64,000 bases of DNA from Metaphire vulgaris (GCA_018105865.1 CM030848.1:6025301-6089300); one strand, 5' to 3'; shown: positions 37,086-49,930, counted from the stretch's first letter. Program-made: numbers and translations. Notes: generated by a model from the sequence alone, not told the origin.

Positions 37086-39167
37086 AAGACACTATGCCTA
37101 TCTAAAACTACGAAAACATGTGACTACACTTGACTTAATCTTATAATACATCCGATAGGGTCCTCTTTTGGTCCAGCCTCTTATTAAACTTTTTGAGGTG
37201 TGATCCATATGAGAAATCCTATTTACACACATGCCTAAACTTAAACATACAATTATTAATATGTAGCGTGTATTGTTACTTCTGACGTTAGCACGCTGAT
37301 CTGACATCAAGCCTACCAGCCAGAGTGTCAAGTTACAGCGGCATGCATGCATCCAGGATACGAGTGCACAGCAGGCAAAGCACATGTTAACAGTGGCGTA
37401 GCCAGGATTTCGGAATATTGGGTACTTCGACATTTTTCGCCCAAAGAGGATTGATGATGAATCAGCAAAAAAGTCGTCGTCTCAAATGCTTTAAGCTTCA
37501 TATTGGAATCAGCGCACTCAGTTTACTATAGAGCAGCATTTCACAGATGGTTGGCCTAAGCCATGACCCAGTAATGGGCCACGGATAGCAAAATGCCGAG
37601 TCGCATACATTTTTAATAAATTTTAATTATATTATTGGATTTCATATAATAATCCATTTAAATAACATATATTTCTCTTGGCGGCCCTGATCGGCACGTA
37701 TAGTCAGAAAGATTTTCGGTTGTCAGACTTGTGCAAGGTTGTCTGGCACAAGTGACTCGTTACTGAACCACGACGGTTTTGAATTTAAATTTTCGCGGCA
37801 ACTTCGGGCAACCAATGGCGAGGCTCCTTGCAGGAGGGACAGACATGCGACAGCCCGATTCGTCTGACTTATGTCTTAACCGCCGCACTCCTCCCTCCGC
37901 TCGTTCAGTTGGAGTTAAATATTAAGAGAGTGCATTTTTCCGTGTATTTACTCACTATATTTATTTTGACGATGGGTAAGTGTATAATAAAAAAATAAAG
38001 AAGCAATGTCAATCATGTCAACTGATGGAGCCAACCCCACCTAACTTCTCCCTCTTAAAAAGGTTACCAATTGCTCTTCCAATTTAACACTGCTTTCCTT
38101 ATTCGCGACCACATTCAAATAAGCAACTCCTCATCAATGAATTTCTTGTCATTTGAAGGGGTTGTCAAGTAATTACGTCAGCAAAATAGAGAGGGGAGTT
38201 GAACAAGCTTGACACTACTTGACAGAGGGAGGGGAGGTCAATATAAATTGACGTCAACAATTTCACTTTCACAATAAATTTAATAAATAAAAAATATGAA
38301 TTTTAATCTAATAGTCGGTGCATTGGTCCTCCATGGTACACACTCGCTCGCCCGTCGACAGCCCACCACTTTAATCTTTAACCGTTTGCGCTCTTATCCA
38401 GGGAGTCATAGTCTTGCGTCATCATATTTTGTGTTTTAAAATTCGATCATAGACTTCTATCGAATGTAGTATAAAATATTTTTAGCCTGTAAGAGGCAGT
38501 TCAAAGCTTTTGACATAATTTCATTAGGGGGTCACTGAAAGTGACAGTTGTTGACAAAGAGTAGTTTAAAAAGAGCCTTAAAAGTTTTGACATAATTAAT
38601 GGACGGCCTCATGAAGGTAGTTCAAAGTTTTTGACACAATTTTTGTTTGGGTGAAGGGCGTCAGCGAAAGTTTGACAGTTGTTAAGAAGGAAGGAGGTAT
38701 CAAAATTGATAGACAAATTTGGCGTAATTAATGTACAGCCCAGAATGCTTATCTGTCACTCTCAAACTACCTATTACAAAACTCACTATTTTCAACATTT
38801 ACCGCCGTGAAAAATAGTCACGGGCCCCTGACCTGACAAGTGTGATGACATTTTTTTACTTGACGGACTTTTTCAAAGCAGAACTCCGGTTCCTCGATAC
38901 AAGTCTGAAAAAGTGTTGATGACATTTTTGCTTGTCAGTCATTTTATGGCATTAATTACTTAATTACTTAACATCATCGACCCGAGCCCCTAAGCATATT
39001 CGCCGGGGCTTCTGAACGCATGACATAGATGGCATTGTTTCCTTTGTCAGAGTCTTTTTCAAGTTTGAGACTATATTTACTACATCATCATCACCGGACC
39101 CGGGCCCCTTAGAGCTCCATGGGCCTCGAAACAATGTACCGGCTGAACTCCCCTCTCCTCAGGCCTA

Positions 39168-41040
39168 ACTGTAACTACAGCTACTATAACTTCCCCAAAG
39201 CCTCCATCAATAAATTACAATCAATTCAAAATGCACTAACTCGCGCTGTTACTAAGTCACCTAAATTCTCCCATATTTCACTCATACTAATACTGTATCA
39301 TTACATTGGCTTAAAATAACTGAACTTATCCAATATAAGATAATAACCAGTGGCGACGCCGACGTTTGAGAGGGGGATATGGCGAGCACGTGGAAGAGAT
39401 CTGGGGCAGAGCCCCCAATGGGGTCCAGGGGCCAAGTCCCTGATCAAGGGGTCCGGAGGGTGGACGAATCCCCGAAGCTGAACAACTTTTACTTTAAGTA
39501 ATTAACGACGCTAATACGACCAGTAGCGTCAATTCACACTTTTCTTGGAGGTTGCGATAATTTGTGGCCAATTTTTTTCAATTTTTGGCAATTTTTTTCA
39601 ATTTTTGGCAATTTTTGGGCCAACTTTTGGCCACTTTTTGAGCACTTTTGGGCAATTTGGGACAATTCGGGGCAATTTTTGGCAAATTTCGGGCAAGTTT
39701 TGGCAATTTTGGGTATTTTTTGGCAAATGTTGGGCCAATTTTGGCAAATTTGTAAATTTTTTGATATTTTTTGCAAATGTTTGGCAAATTTTGGCGATTA
39801 TTTGCACATTATTTTTCATTTTCTTCGGGCCACGGTCCCCTGTCCCAAAATAACGCCCCTGAATACAACGCATAAACGTGCATTTTAATACCTATGCAAT
39901 ATGCATGCAACGCAGCATGTTCACATACCTGCAAATACTGCATGAATAATAATTTCAAGATGACTGTCAACTTTAAAGTGTATGATTAAAATAAACCATA
40001 CAGACTAATATATTGCAGTTCACATTATGATGTTCCAGTTTCAACTAACTCGAGGACTAACGAAACGCAATCCGTCGAAACAATAACTATGTTTGGCGAG
40101 TGACTGAGGTCAAACGCTAATTTGAAAAATTCTCACAATATTCGAATTCGTTAGAATTACAATTCCACACGTAATGAGTGCATTAAATAACTTTTAACCA
40201 ATATTTTTATCTATCAGATAGAATTTCTTGCAAATAGTAACATGGACGGCCATGGCGGGTTCCAGTCTTCCGACGCACGACTGCTTGTTAAATAGATATA
40301 GCCTCCCCCTATAGAGAACTTGCTATATAGCTATATAGAGAACGCTTAATACTTAGACTAGTAGAGCCGATTTTCAACCATCCCTAAACCCCGCCCCCAC
40401 AAACATTTCTCTGCAGTTTTGCACGAATCTCACGGGTGGTCCTGATGGCGAGTAGGGTGTTCAAACCCCCTCCCAACCCGCCAACCCCCGTGGCCTCGCC
40501 AATGACAATAACACTTTACATGTAGCTCACTCCAGTATAGGCCTAATTATATAATTATCAAAACCTGTCTACCTTAGAACACCTCAGCCTCCTCGACCAC
40601 ACACACGATCGTCATCTCATCTCACTCTTCAACGCCCGCTGAATCAGTTTTGTCTGAAAATCTGCAATCAAGCCTTTTCATGCGTCGCACCTGAACTCTG
40701 GAACTCGATACCAGCTTCCCTCCGCTGCCTTAGGCACTGTCATACAATAAAATCTGAATTCTCAATTCCTACTGTTTCTGCATTATCTCATCATGTCTTC
40801 AGATCTAAGCTTAAATCGTTCCTTTTTCTTAAATCATTTCCTCCTTAGCTATAACAACCTAGACTCACTGCCCTTCGGATACTTCGACTATTACCTGACC
40901 TTTCCCATAGCTATTTTCCTTTAGCTTTCTCATAGCTATTTTAGGAAAGGTTAGGCGCCTAAGAATAGGCAGCTACTGTTGTACTACTTTCCAAAACGCT
41001 ATATAGATCTACGAGATTTTACTTACTTACTTACTTATGA
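39168..41040 (+). pseudogene. CR1/L2-like LINE 3' fragment, unit 2/3 junction, split by hAT
   Basis: The same LINE remnant as at 28125, interrupted by the hAT-type insertion 39348-40504. The right half contains the degraded C-terminal region and ends ACGCTATATAGATCTACGAG with (TTAC)n. Nothing is translatable over any length. Confidence 0.7.
39348..40504. mobile_element. hAT-type non-autonomous element (1,157 bp), unit 3 only
   Basis: It starts CAGTGGCGACGCCGACG; the right end reverse complements to CATTGGCGAGGCCACGG. The flanks are ATAATAAC (39340-39347) and ACAATAAC (40505-40512), 7/8. Unit 2 has the uninterrupted site (AAGATAATAACACTTACATG). The interior holds a T/G-rich degenerate array around TTTTTGGCAATTTT (39550-39800), whose long open frames are not genes. 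Confidence 0.8.
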
Positions 41041-41919
41041 AATCTTCGACCAGTACCGATAAATAAGCGAGTGATGCGCAGCTGAGCACATGTTTTTTCT
41101 CACCAGATCTGGAGTTTCTAGTTAACAAGAAGCAGCCAGTGGCGTACCCAAGGGGGTTGGGTTTAGCTCCTCGTGGCTGCCCGACCAAGAAAATTGTTCG
41201 GTGTGTTTCACACTTGTTTTATTTTCGGACGCGATTTTGGAGATTAAACCTCTTAGCTGCCCGACCCAACATTTTCTTAGCGCCATATGTTATAGAATCT
41301 AACAGTCAACACAATTAAGTAAGGTGACGACCTTTTTACTTGTCAGCACTGGCGAAGGAAAGCAAAACGACGGAGAGATTGCACGAGGATCAGGGATTGA
41401 ATTGAGCCGGAGCTTGACGGATCTCGGATCCGGGACGTCTGGAAAGAGATTTGGCACGGCTGGTATGAAATCCGGAACGTCTGGCACCGGATTCGGAACG
41501 TACTCTTTATTCGTAGTGTTCTTTTACTGTTTACTTTAGCACTTTGCATGCACGGGACAGAAAAGAGCGCGAACTCTAAATGTTCGTTTGAAACGAATAA
41601 AAAAAGTTGTGAAGAAATTTTGTGGACGAAGGAAAAATAAAGAGATCCGGCCCCTCCGAAAAAGTAAATTAATCACTGACGAAGTTGATGGGGATGGCCT
41701 TCTTTTGCTTGTCATGATTTGGAAGTCATAAACCCCCTTCCGGAAATCCTGGCTACGCCAACGGAAGCAGTTATCACATATCTCATTTAGAAAGTTTTTG
41801 ATAAGCTTGATTATTTCCATGTTTGTAACAGTATATATGCTTTTTTATTATGATAATTGAAAAAAAACTGCATTAGCATTGGTGTGTGTTTTATGTTGCC
41901 ATATATAGGCTAGTATCGG

Positions 41920-42103
41920 CAGTGGCGGCTCCAGGATTTGGCAAGTGGGGGGCCGTTGGGGTGGCAACTTCTAATCATGGGGGCCAACCATTTGTTGCTA
42001 GGTATGTAGTATTAAGAAAAGGGTCCCAAAGGGGGCGTTACTGGGGGCCAGGCACTCAATAGGGGGTACAGGCCCCGGCGCCCACGCTGTGGTTCCGCCA
42101 CTG
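41920..42103. mobile_element. hAT-type MITE, CAGTGGCGGCTC family (unit 3)
   Basis: The ends are CAGTGGCGGCTCCAGGATTT and (reverse complement) CAGTGGCGGAACCACAGCGT. The flanks AGTATCGG and AGTATCGA match 7/8. It is paralogous to 29725-29899, so the insertion preceded the unit 2/3 duplication. Confidence 0.82.
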
Positions 42104-42235
42104 AGTATCGACGGTAAAAAGCTTACTGGGTCAAATAACCTCCTGGTCATGGAAAACATAAAGATAACGCATATACAGATGTATCAGTTCTCATAGCTGT
42201 CACTACGATTAGATAGGGCACAGCGAAAGTAAGCA

Positions 42236-42243
42236 TATATAAA
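42236..42243 (+). promoter_or_regulatory. TATA box, protease gene 3
   Basis: TATATAAA lies 64 bp upstream of the ATG. The surrounding promoter block (AGCATATATAAACCAGCGCA) is the same as in gene 1. Confidence 0.7.
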
Positions 42244-42306
42244 CCAGCGCACACCAGAAGCACATCAATTCTCTGTTTTCGCTCCATCGTCTTCAAATCA
42301 GACAAC

Positions 42307-43850
42307 ATGCGTTGCTTGGCGGCTCTTCTGGCTCTCGTCTGCCTCGGTGAGTACTGTTTCATACGATTTAAGCATTCGGAGAAGCTATAATCTAAACTTA
42401 GTGCGAAAAGCAAAAGATAGATTTCAGGCGACGTCGCAATGTTTCGACAAGTAATGGCATCTGTAATAAATATATAATCAATTCATGCAAGCAGAATCTT
42501 CAGGAAATGAAAACTTCTGTCGCACGGAAGACGCCCGCGATTTTTTTAAAAGTGACTAAAGTTTTCTAATGCAATCTCAACTTTCAGTTCCTTCGGCGGA
42601 AGAGAAATTCAAAAGAATTTCATCTTATGCATTTCAGTTGAGGCAAGACCTACCCAACTGGACTTTAAAGCTTCGATCAGCTTCGACCCGTACATTCTCG
42701 GAGGACAGGATGCCTCTCCCGGAGAGTTCCCGTGGCAACTGTCCCAGTTGAGAGGTGGAAGCCACAGCTGCGGAGCCTCTCTCCTCCATGCGACAGCTGC
42801 TCTCAGCGCCGCCCACTGCGTCGACGGAGCGTAAGTAGCCTACTTCGTAATGCACAATGGGACATCGTACAAGAAATGCTATGACATCTAACGCTAGGTG
42901 GCTCATTGCCTTGCTGAAGTATTGGCAGCAGGTCTAGTCACTGTGAGCATTAGCAAACCTTTTCATAGTAGGCTTAGAATGACATATAAGCAGGTACATA
43001 TCAGACGACACATGGCCCGTCGAACCAGGACTAAGCAAAAATGATAATGGCCGGTTGAGTTAATGTAAAACCTCTATTGTGAGGAAGGAGATAGAACCAC
43101 TTGTATTTAGCTTACCACGGAAGACTTTCTAGCCAAAAAACTAGGACGAATGTACTGTACACGTGCCTTAAATTAAGTCAAACAGTCTAGCAGGCTGTGC
43201 TATTGCCATCTTGAGTGAAATCAGAGATTAAACCAGTTTAGATGGTTAAACGGTAAACCACATCATGGTTTGCTTCAGTATGTGTGAAAAATATCTGCCA
43301 ACGCTATAAATGTTGTGAGACTATTTCTTTCGAATCACCTGCTGCAACTGCTTCGTTTCTGGAGCATTTTTGTCTGGACATCGACAAAGCATCATGTAGA
43401 TTCTATTTGTAGACGCTACAGCATCGCTCGCGCTCTTGGTTCGGATAAAAGAAAACACAATTACGTTTTCATACAATACAGTATGCAGTTTCTTACTTAG
43501 GCCTATTTCATTGTTGCTTCTGGCCATGAGAAAGAAACTAAGTAAGCAAGTAAGTAAAATCTCGTGGTAGCAGCTGCTTGGTAGTAGTGGCTTAAGCGCT
43601 TAGCCGATCTTAATATCTCTATGGTAAAGGTGATTGATCGGCCAGACAATGATCAAAATATCCGGAGAGCATTTAGACTAGGTTTTTACAGCTATGGAGG
43701 AAATGATCTTAGAAAAAGGAACTATTTAAGCTTAGATCTGAAGACACGAGGTGATATTGCAGGATTTGTGGGAATTGACTTAGTGGCAGCAAGAGCCAGT
43801 ACATTTTGAATTGATTGTAATTTATTGATGGAGACTTTGGGAAGGCTATA

Positions 43851-43914
<64 letters not shown>

Positions 43915-44909
43915 TAACATTAAAATCGTTATCTGTATGTCTGTTGCCTTCGAGCGTTCTGATTGGTTGGCTGTGTGAGCGTTCTGATTGGTTGCGTTCG
44001 AGCGTTCTGATTGTTTGGCTGTGTGAGCGTTCTGATTGGTTGGCTGTGTGAGCGTTTTGATTGGTTACCTTCAAGCGTTCTGATTGGTTGGCTGAGTGAG
44101 CGTTCTGATTGGTCATTCTGGAATTGGAATTGGATTGGTCGTTGCCTCGAGCGAAGCGAAGCGACGCGAAGCGACGCGAAGCGACGCGAAGCGACGCGAA
44201 GCGACGCGAAGCGACGCGAAGCGACGCGAAGCGACGCGAAGCTCGCCTCATGCGAGCGAAGCTCGCGCGAGCGAAGCGAGCCTTCGAGTTCTAGTATAAT
44301 ATTAAAATCCTTATTCTGTATGTCTGTTACCTTCAAGCGTTCTGATTGGTTGACTATTGGTAGACGGTTTAGTCCTTACGTCGCGATGCGTTGGTGGGCG
44401 ATGTTCGAAGACGACGTTGCTATTGGTAACAATTGTTCGTAGTTTAGCACGGTTTAGTCGAGTCATTGCAGCGTCAGGGGGGTGGGCGTGCGACGACGTT
44501 GCTATTGGTAAAACTTTTCGTAGCGTGCGACGACGTTGCTATTGGTAACAATTGTTCGTAGCTTGAGGAAGTTGCGCAATTTTAACGTACATTTTAACCT
44601 ACACAAAAAATACGTGTACAGCGTCAAAAATGGTCACAGTTGCGTGATTTTAACGTACATAGGCCTAATTATTACGTGGCGCAGAGCTTAGCTAGGTGGC
44701 GTATGTACAGTACATCATTGAAATGTTGTTCAGCATGAATTCAATGAGTGGGTATTAGGTATAGGTATTGGATTAGTATTATCCTGCACTGCGAGCGAAG
44801 CGAGCGCGAGCGAAGCGAGCATCTTTCTAGTATATACTGAAGAGTATATATTTATCTGTCTCCGGACACTTTTTTGTAATAAGTCTCTCGGGAACTAAGT
44901 ACCGAGGGC

Positions 44910-44951
<42 letters not shown>

Positions 44952-46081
44952 ATATAGATATATATATATTATATATATATATATACAGGGTGAACAAGTA
45001 AAAAACTGGACTTCTTTATGATATTAATTAATATCTCGACCGCGTATGTAGCGATTTAAATGAAATTTATGGGCCATATACCTGAGAATGCTTCTGATGT
45101 AATTGCCAAATTTTGTGCTGATATCTTTAGTATTTACTGAAAGATGGCCAAAAAACTAAACAGACCCACATTTTGAAATCGACATTGGAATAAAACCTCA
45201 TAATAAAGTGAAAAAAAGTTTTATTTGTTGGCCCTGAAAAGGGCCGTTTTAAAGGGGGTTCCAGATGATTTGCTACGGGAGCAGGTGCTCAAAATGCCCC
45301 CTCTCAGCCTTCACACATGCCGACAAGCGCTTCTTCACTGACAGTATCGACTTCTTGATCTGGTTCTCAGGCAGACTCTCCCAGATATTATTCAGCACCG
45401 TCTTCAACTCCATGATGTTCTGTGGCTTTGGCTGATACTTTTGATATCTGTCGAGCATGATTCCCCAGACGTGGAAGTCAAGTGGGTTGATATCTGGGGA
45501 GTTGGGTGGGCAGTCATCTTTCTTGATGAACTCTGGACACTTTTGCTCCAGAAAATCATGGGTCATGTGAGCAGAGTGCGCAGGTGCTCCGTCTTGCTGG
45601 AATATAACATTTCTCCAAGCAAATCATGACAGTCCTGCAGCCAATGATAATGCTGCTGTGTTTATCTGTTGGCCGCAAGTGACCCTTCACTTTGTCTGGC
45701 GCGATGACAACGGCGTCATTTTAGACTTAAAATGATACATTTAATTATGACGTTATATTCCGCTGTCCATTTCAAAATGTGGGTCTCTTTAGTATTTTGG
45801 CCATATTTCAGAAAATACTAAAGATATCAGCACTAAATTTGGCAATTACATTAGAAACATTCCCAGATATATGGCCTCTAAATTTGATGAAATCGCTACA
45901 CACGCGGCCGAGATATCAAATATCATAAAGGGGTCCAGTTTTTACTTGTTCACCCTGTATATGTGTGTTTGTGTGTGTGTGTGTGTGTGGGTAGTGTGTG
46001 CCACAGGGAGGCGCAAAAAACCGAACTAGTCACATTTAGGTTGGCATTTAATAAAAGCTGGTTTATTTGCGCCACCCAGTA

Positions 46082-46131
<50 letters not shown>

Positions 46132-48320
46132 TATAGCCTATATATAAATTATTAATCGCAGACTAGTCTCATCCGTCGATATCATCGCCGGTCTTCATCA
46201 GCGCTCAGATCTTACTGGAACGCAGACTGTAGGAGCTGCGTCATTCAGCATTGTAAGTTCATCGCTGACAATGCTTTGGATTGTCTCTAAATGTGAAAGG
46301 AGCTATCCGCAGCGTCTTACAGTGCATTTTGTTTCGCATTTGGTTAACTACAACTGCTTTAAGTTATATGGCGCAATAAAAACTGCTGTTTGCTAAATGT
46401 TGCAGTTTCTTATACCAGATCTGAAATCTGTAATAGGAATAAGTCTGTGTTTATGGTTTTCTCATTTAAACAGAACGCGAACTACGATAACGGAGAAGGT
46501 ACATTCGCACATGATATCTCCATCATCCACCTCGCTGCAGCCATCGACACCTCGCCAGCCAACATCGAGGTTTTGACCCTTCCTCCAGACAACAGCTATC
46601 AGTTTACTGGTGACACCTGCACTCTCAGTGGATGGGGACGCACATGTAAGAATTCGTTGCATTGCTTGTAATGAAGTAAAATGTTTTCTTTTGGAATTAA
46701 AAAAACAAGGCTGACAGACAGAATTTAAAATCGAATGACGTCTATGCCTTGTCGAATTCCGAAAATTTTTCAAATAGAACCTTAAGTGTTGATCGGGGAA
46801 AAGTTAACTTGAGGCTCCTTTATATAAGGCCTACTATGAATTTCTTTTGCTATACGGTGCTCCGTTATTCCTTTCGGTTTTTCCATACAGCTGCCAGTAA
46901 CATTCTTCCTGACACACTGCAGAAAGTCGACATTGAAGTCATCAGCACAGACGAGTGCAACGTTCGTATGGCTACCGTCATTGGTGCCGACTGCACAGAT
47001 AATCAAATCGCAGTTTTCGATGTTGCCGAGAATGAGGGATCGTGCAACGTAAGTCTCGTCACCTTTAGCCTGAAATTGCTTACACCACGCCTCATTTTGA
47101 GATGATGAGGCGTGATATACATGTAATCGATTTCACTGCATTCGTTTTGTGATCGATTTGCTGGCTCTTCTAAATTCAAAACCTAAAACACGCTGGATTA
47201 CTATTGCTAGTCTTTCATTGCCGAGAGCGGTGACATCTGACCGATCGACTATATATCCGTGTACGGTATTTGTTTTTTGTCCTTGGGGTGGGGCTCGAGC
47301 AATGAAATGCCATTGCTCCCGTTCAACAAGTAGCCCAAAAATTGTTGGGATGTTCATGGTGTCTAAAAAGGTCACTGCGCCTGATCAACAAGCCAAAAGT
47401 TTTTGGGATATTCGTGGGGTCTTAGCCATTTAATCCCTGATAAACTCCGCCTATGTTTATGTCACAATCATTTGATTATTAAGCGATAAACTTTATTTCT
47501 GGATATGCATGAAATTTATTTACATATTTTAGCAATGTACGTAATTATCATCATCATTGGACTTCTATAAACTATAGCGTTATTCTAGTAATATGTCCTT
47601 GACACCAGTTGATGGTCGCTCCTTGATTTAAATCGTTACCCCCATTGTCATATCCAATAAGTCAGTTCGATATTCCGATCCTGGTTATGGCGGATAGCAG
47701 GAATATTTTACAAGTTTACACCGATCCCAAAACACTCCACCCTTCTCCAATTTCAGCTTTGGATGACCATTTGTGTTTGTCAGACTTTTTGGCCGGGGAC
47801 CCCAGAATTTACCGACACCCCCTCAAATTGATAATCCTGGAAATAACCCTGGCGGATAGACAATAGAAAACAGATACGTTTGGAGTAATATAGCAGAGTG
47901 CTGCTGTGGCGTGTGTTCCATTCGTTTTTAAAATTGTGTGGGAAATTGAAATGACATTAATGAAAATATCGAAATGGCTGCTAGAGTCACCATTAAAAAT
48001 AAGCAACGAATTTAGAACACAGTGTGTACCTTAATCATTAGTTCGGTCACGTAATGTTTTTAATGCAACGTTTTCCTGCGATATTGCCGATAAACGAGTT
48101 CTGGAATTTGATTTCGTACGCAATCGACTGAAGTTTTTCTTTCATCTTTGCACAACAGGGTGACAGCGGTGGTCCGATGAACTGCCAGCTCAATGGTCAG
48201 ACTGTGGTTGCCGGAATAACGTCGTGGGGAATCCAGTCGGGCGGCGCCTGTGCACCATCCTACCCATCTGTCTACACCAGGACTTCAGCCTACCTTCAAT
48301 GGATCAGCGACAACCAATAG
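42307..48320 (+). CDS. Chymotrypsin-like serine protease precursor, copy 3, diverged (6 exons)
   Basis: Exons 42307-42346, 42638-42830, 46162-46252, 46474-46645, 46891-47048 and 48159-48320 give 816 nt, 271 aa, ending in TAG rather than TAA. Compared with copy 1 I count 18 replacements, all in exons 3-5: for example V85I, S101V/A102G, H109N/T110A, A140E/L141V, then nine between residues 190 and 212 (R190V, L191R, I193A, G194T, H204Q, S206A, H208F, A210V, N212E). Exons 1, 2 and 6 encode identical residues. Triad, cysteines and the Gly/Gly/Ser S1 pocket are intact. The changed positions fall in the loop between Cys168 and Cys182 and just before residue 189 (chymotrypsin numbering), both next to the substrate cleft, so changed subsite preference is plausible. 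Intron 2 has grown to 3.3 kb by Helitron-like and mariner insertions. Confidence 0.93.
43911..44830 (+). mobile_element. Candidate tandem Helitron-like pair with minisatellites
   Basis: Two head-to-tail units begin ATTAAAATCSTTATYCTGTA (near 43918 and 44300) followed by TGTCTGT. Each ends in a palindromic GCGAGCGAAGCGAGC-type stretch and CTAG before T (44291-44294, 44827-44830). Hairpin plus CTAG-T fits a Helitron end, but the 5' TC end is unclear and host boundaries run into TA repeats. Unit-internal repeats: GAGCGTTCTGATTGGTTGGC about seven times (43955-44120) and GCGAAGCGAC about eight times (44151-44240). Absent from genes 1 and 2. Confidence 0.45.
44986..45957 (-). mobile_element. Degenerate mariner element (972 bp) in gene 3 intron 2
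   Basis: The left end CAGGGTGAACAAGTAAAAAA and right end (reverse complement CAGGGTGAACAAGTAAAAAC) are long inverted repeats (over 100 bp with mismatches). TA on both sides (44984-44985, 45958-45959). It carries a C-terminal transposase fragment on the minus strand. Absent from genes 1 and 2. An older, truncated relative lies at 16302. Confidence 0.85.
45273..45566 (-). pseudogene. Mariner transposase C-terminal fragment
   Basis: A 97-aa open frame contains [20 protein letters not shown], the block around the third catalytic acidic residue of mariner/IS630 transposases, followed by a helical C-terminus ([20 protein letters not shown]). The N-terminal DNA-binding region and the first two catalytic Asp residues are not found, so it is an internally deleted, inactive copy. 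Confidence 0.8.
46003..46079. mobile_element. Mini-MITE, CAGGGTGGCGC family (gene 3 intron 2)
   Basis: The left end has drifted to CAGGGAGGCGCAAAAAACCG; the right end is TTTGCGCCACCCAG before a TA run (46083-46131). Paralogous to 18798 and 32838. Confidence 0.7.
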
Positions 48321-48832
48321 ATTGTCACAAACATTGATAGGAATCTGAAGAATCAGACATTCTAAATTCTGTAATTTTGAATGAGTTAATATTTACGGAT
48401 ATTTCCTGCTTTGAAATTGCGATTGAGTCATAACAAAGGCATTATATACTATAAAACTGTGGCTTCGATGATTTGCTTGACGCCCAAACAGGCGAATGGC
48501 ATTGGGTAGAAGGCGGAACTATGATGAAAATTTAGATTTTCTGACTTCCTTTTGTGTAAAGATGAATTTTCTATATAGTGGGGTTCTTTGGGAAGGGGAA
48601 TTGACTTGGCCGGAAAGGTAGAGACACAGTTCAATGCCAAACATTTTGTAGTGCTGCGATTTAGGGGATCTGAGGTTTGGGGAGGGAATCTCCTCTCCTA
48701 ACAGGGCTGTATAAAACAATATTTCATATTTTAGAAGGATTTTCAGATAACGAGGTTTGACAGTTTAGAAATTGGCCTATTTATAATTGCAGCGATTTTG
48801 GCATTTTACTGTTTTGTCTTCAATTCCAAACA

Positions 48833-49930
48833 TAAGGAGACAATTTTGTCAACTACATCCAATGCCTTTCTACGATCATCCATCGACGAATTTAGAGAAT
48901 ATATCAAAGAGACATTAATGGAGTTGAACAGTCAGGGAGACATTAAGTACGTCGTCTCCAAACCTGTAATTCATTCTTTAACGTGCTTTGACCGAAACCC
49001 AGCTTAGGATGCATTCTCAATTTCTCATGGAGTGTGCAGGGTCATTTTGGGCTGCTGTTCGTATGAACCAAGACCATATTAAGGCGGGATGTGAGGGGGC
49101 TGAAGCCCCAGGCCCACCATGAAAAATAGGCCCACCATTTTTAACGGCTGAAATTCTGATCATCAGAAAGCAGTCACCGTGGACCAGCGGTGTGTGTGTG
49201 TGAAGATATGTGAACCTTTTATTTATGCGATAAATGATTTTTAAATGATTTTCACTTTTATCACAAAGTGAGTGAGTTATTTAATAACCGAGAAGAAATC
49301 ATTGTCTGATTTTTCATGTAATTATTAAAAATTTTTCGAAGCCTAAATTTATTTCGAACCCAACTACGATTTTTAAATTTCTATGCGTGACAATAATGTT
49401 AGGTAAAAACCTATTATAAATATGCAAATAAATACGGCATATATAGAGCTATACTGTATGTAACATTTCGAAAACAAGTTAAATAACAACAAAAGCCGGT
49501 ATAAAATTTGACCTCCGTTTCTAAGTTCCCGGGCAAAAATAGCTAAAATTGTCAAAATGTCAAAATAAGCTTTTAATTTTTAAATTTCAAAAATATGTTT
49601 TACAACTATAGAATGACATTTTTATTTCAAACTAAAATTTAAAAAATTGCTAAAAGTTTGAAATTTAAAAAAATTAAATTGCAAAAATAGGCCCCTAAAT
49701 ACTTGCTAAAATTACTCAAATAGGCCCCTTAAATAAAAAAAATTGGCCCATTAAAAATAGGCCCCTTAAAAATATCAAAATAGGCCCCCTTAAAATATGC
49801 GGCCCCAGGCCCCCTCGAACCTTAATCCGGCCCTGGTATGAACCACTTTGAAAAGTCATTCTCACCGAATCGTTTCATTGAAAAATCTCTTCTTGTGTTC
49901 ATGTTTTTGGTCCATCCAATATCTTGGATT
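48833..49930 (+). pseudogene. Exon-like coding relic in 3' flank, unit 3, split by MITE
   Basis: The frame reads TTSNAFLRSSIDEFREYIKE, then TLMELNSQGDIKYVVSKP and CFDRNPA before a TAG stop. The remainder is cut by the hAT-type MITE 49070-49836. It is the longest of the three relics. The family is not recognised. Confidence 0.4.
49070..49836. mobile_element. hAT-type element, CCATATTAAGGC family (767 bp)
   Basis: Perfect 8-bp target duplication TATGAACC (49062-49069, 49837-49844). Unit 1 shows the empty site (CTTGGTATGAACCACTTTCG). The left end AAGACCATATTAAGGCGGG is a diverged form of the right end (reverse complement CCAGGGCCGGATTAAGG). The interior is AT-rich with repeated AAATAGGCCCCTTAAA-like words. 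Confidence 0.82.

Noticed and set aside
39534..39888. Lys/Asn/Pro-rich and Phe/Gly/Asn-rich open frames
   Set aside because: Artefacts of a degenerate TTTTTGGCAATTTT array inside a hAT-type element.
43955..44120. Regularly spaced GAGCGTTCTGATTGG repeats as a possible CRISPR array
   Set aside because: The window is eukaryotic, the spacers are not unique and themselves repeat (GGTTGGCTGTGT), and there is no cas gene.
44011..44442. Open frame rich in [10 protein letters not shown] repeats, and its minus-strand partner
   Set aside because: It comes from the 10-bp GCGAAGCGAC array, which is open in several frames on both strands. No domain or splice context.
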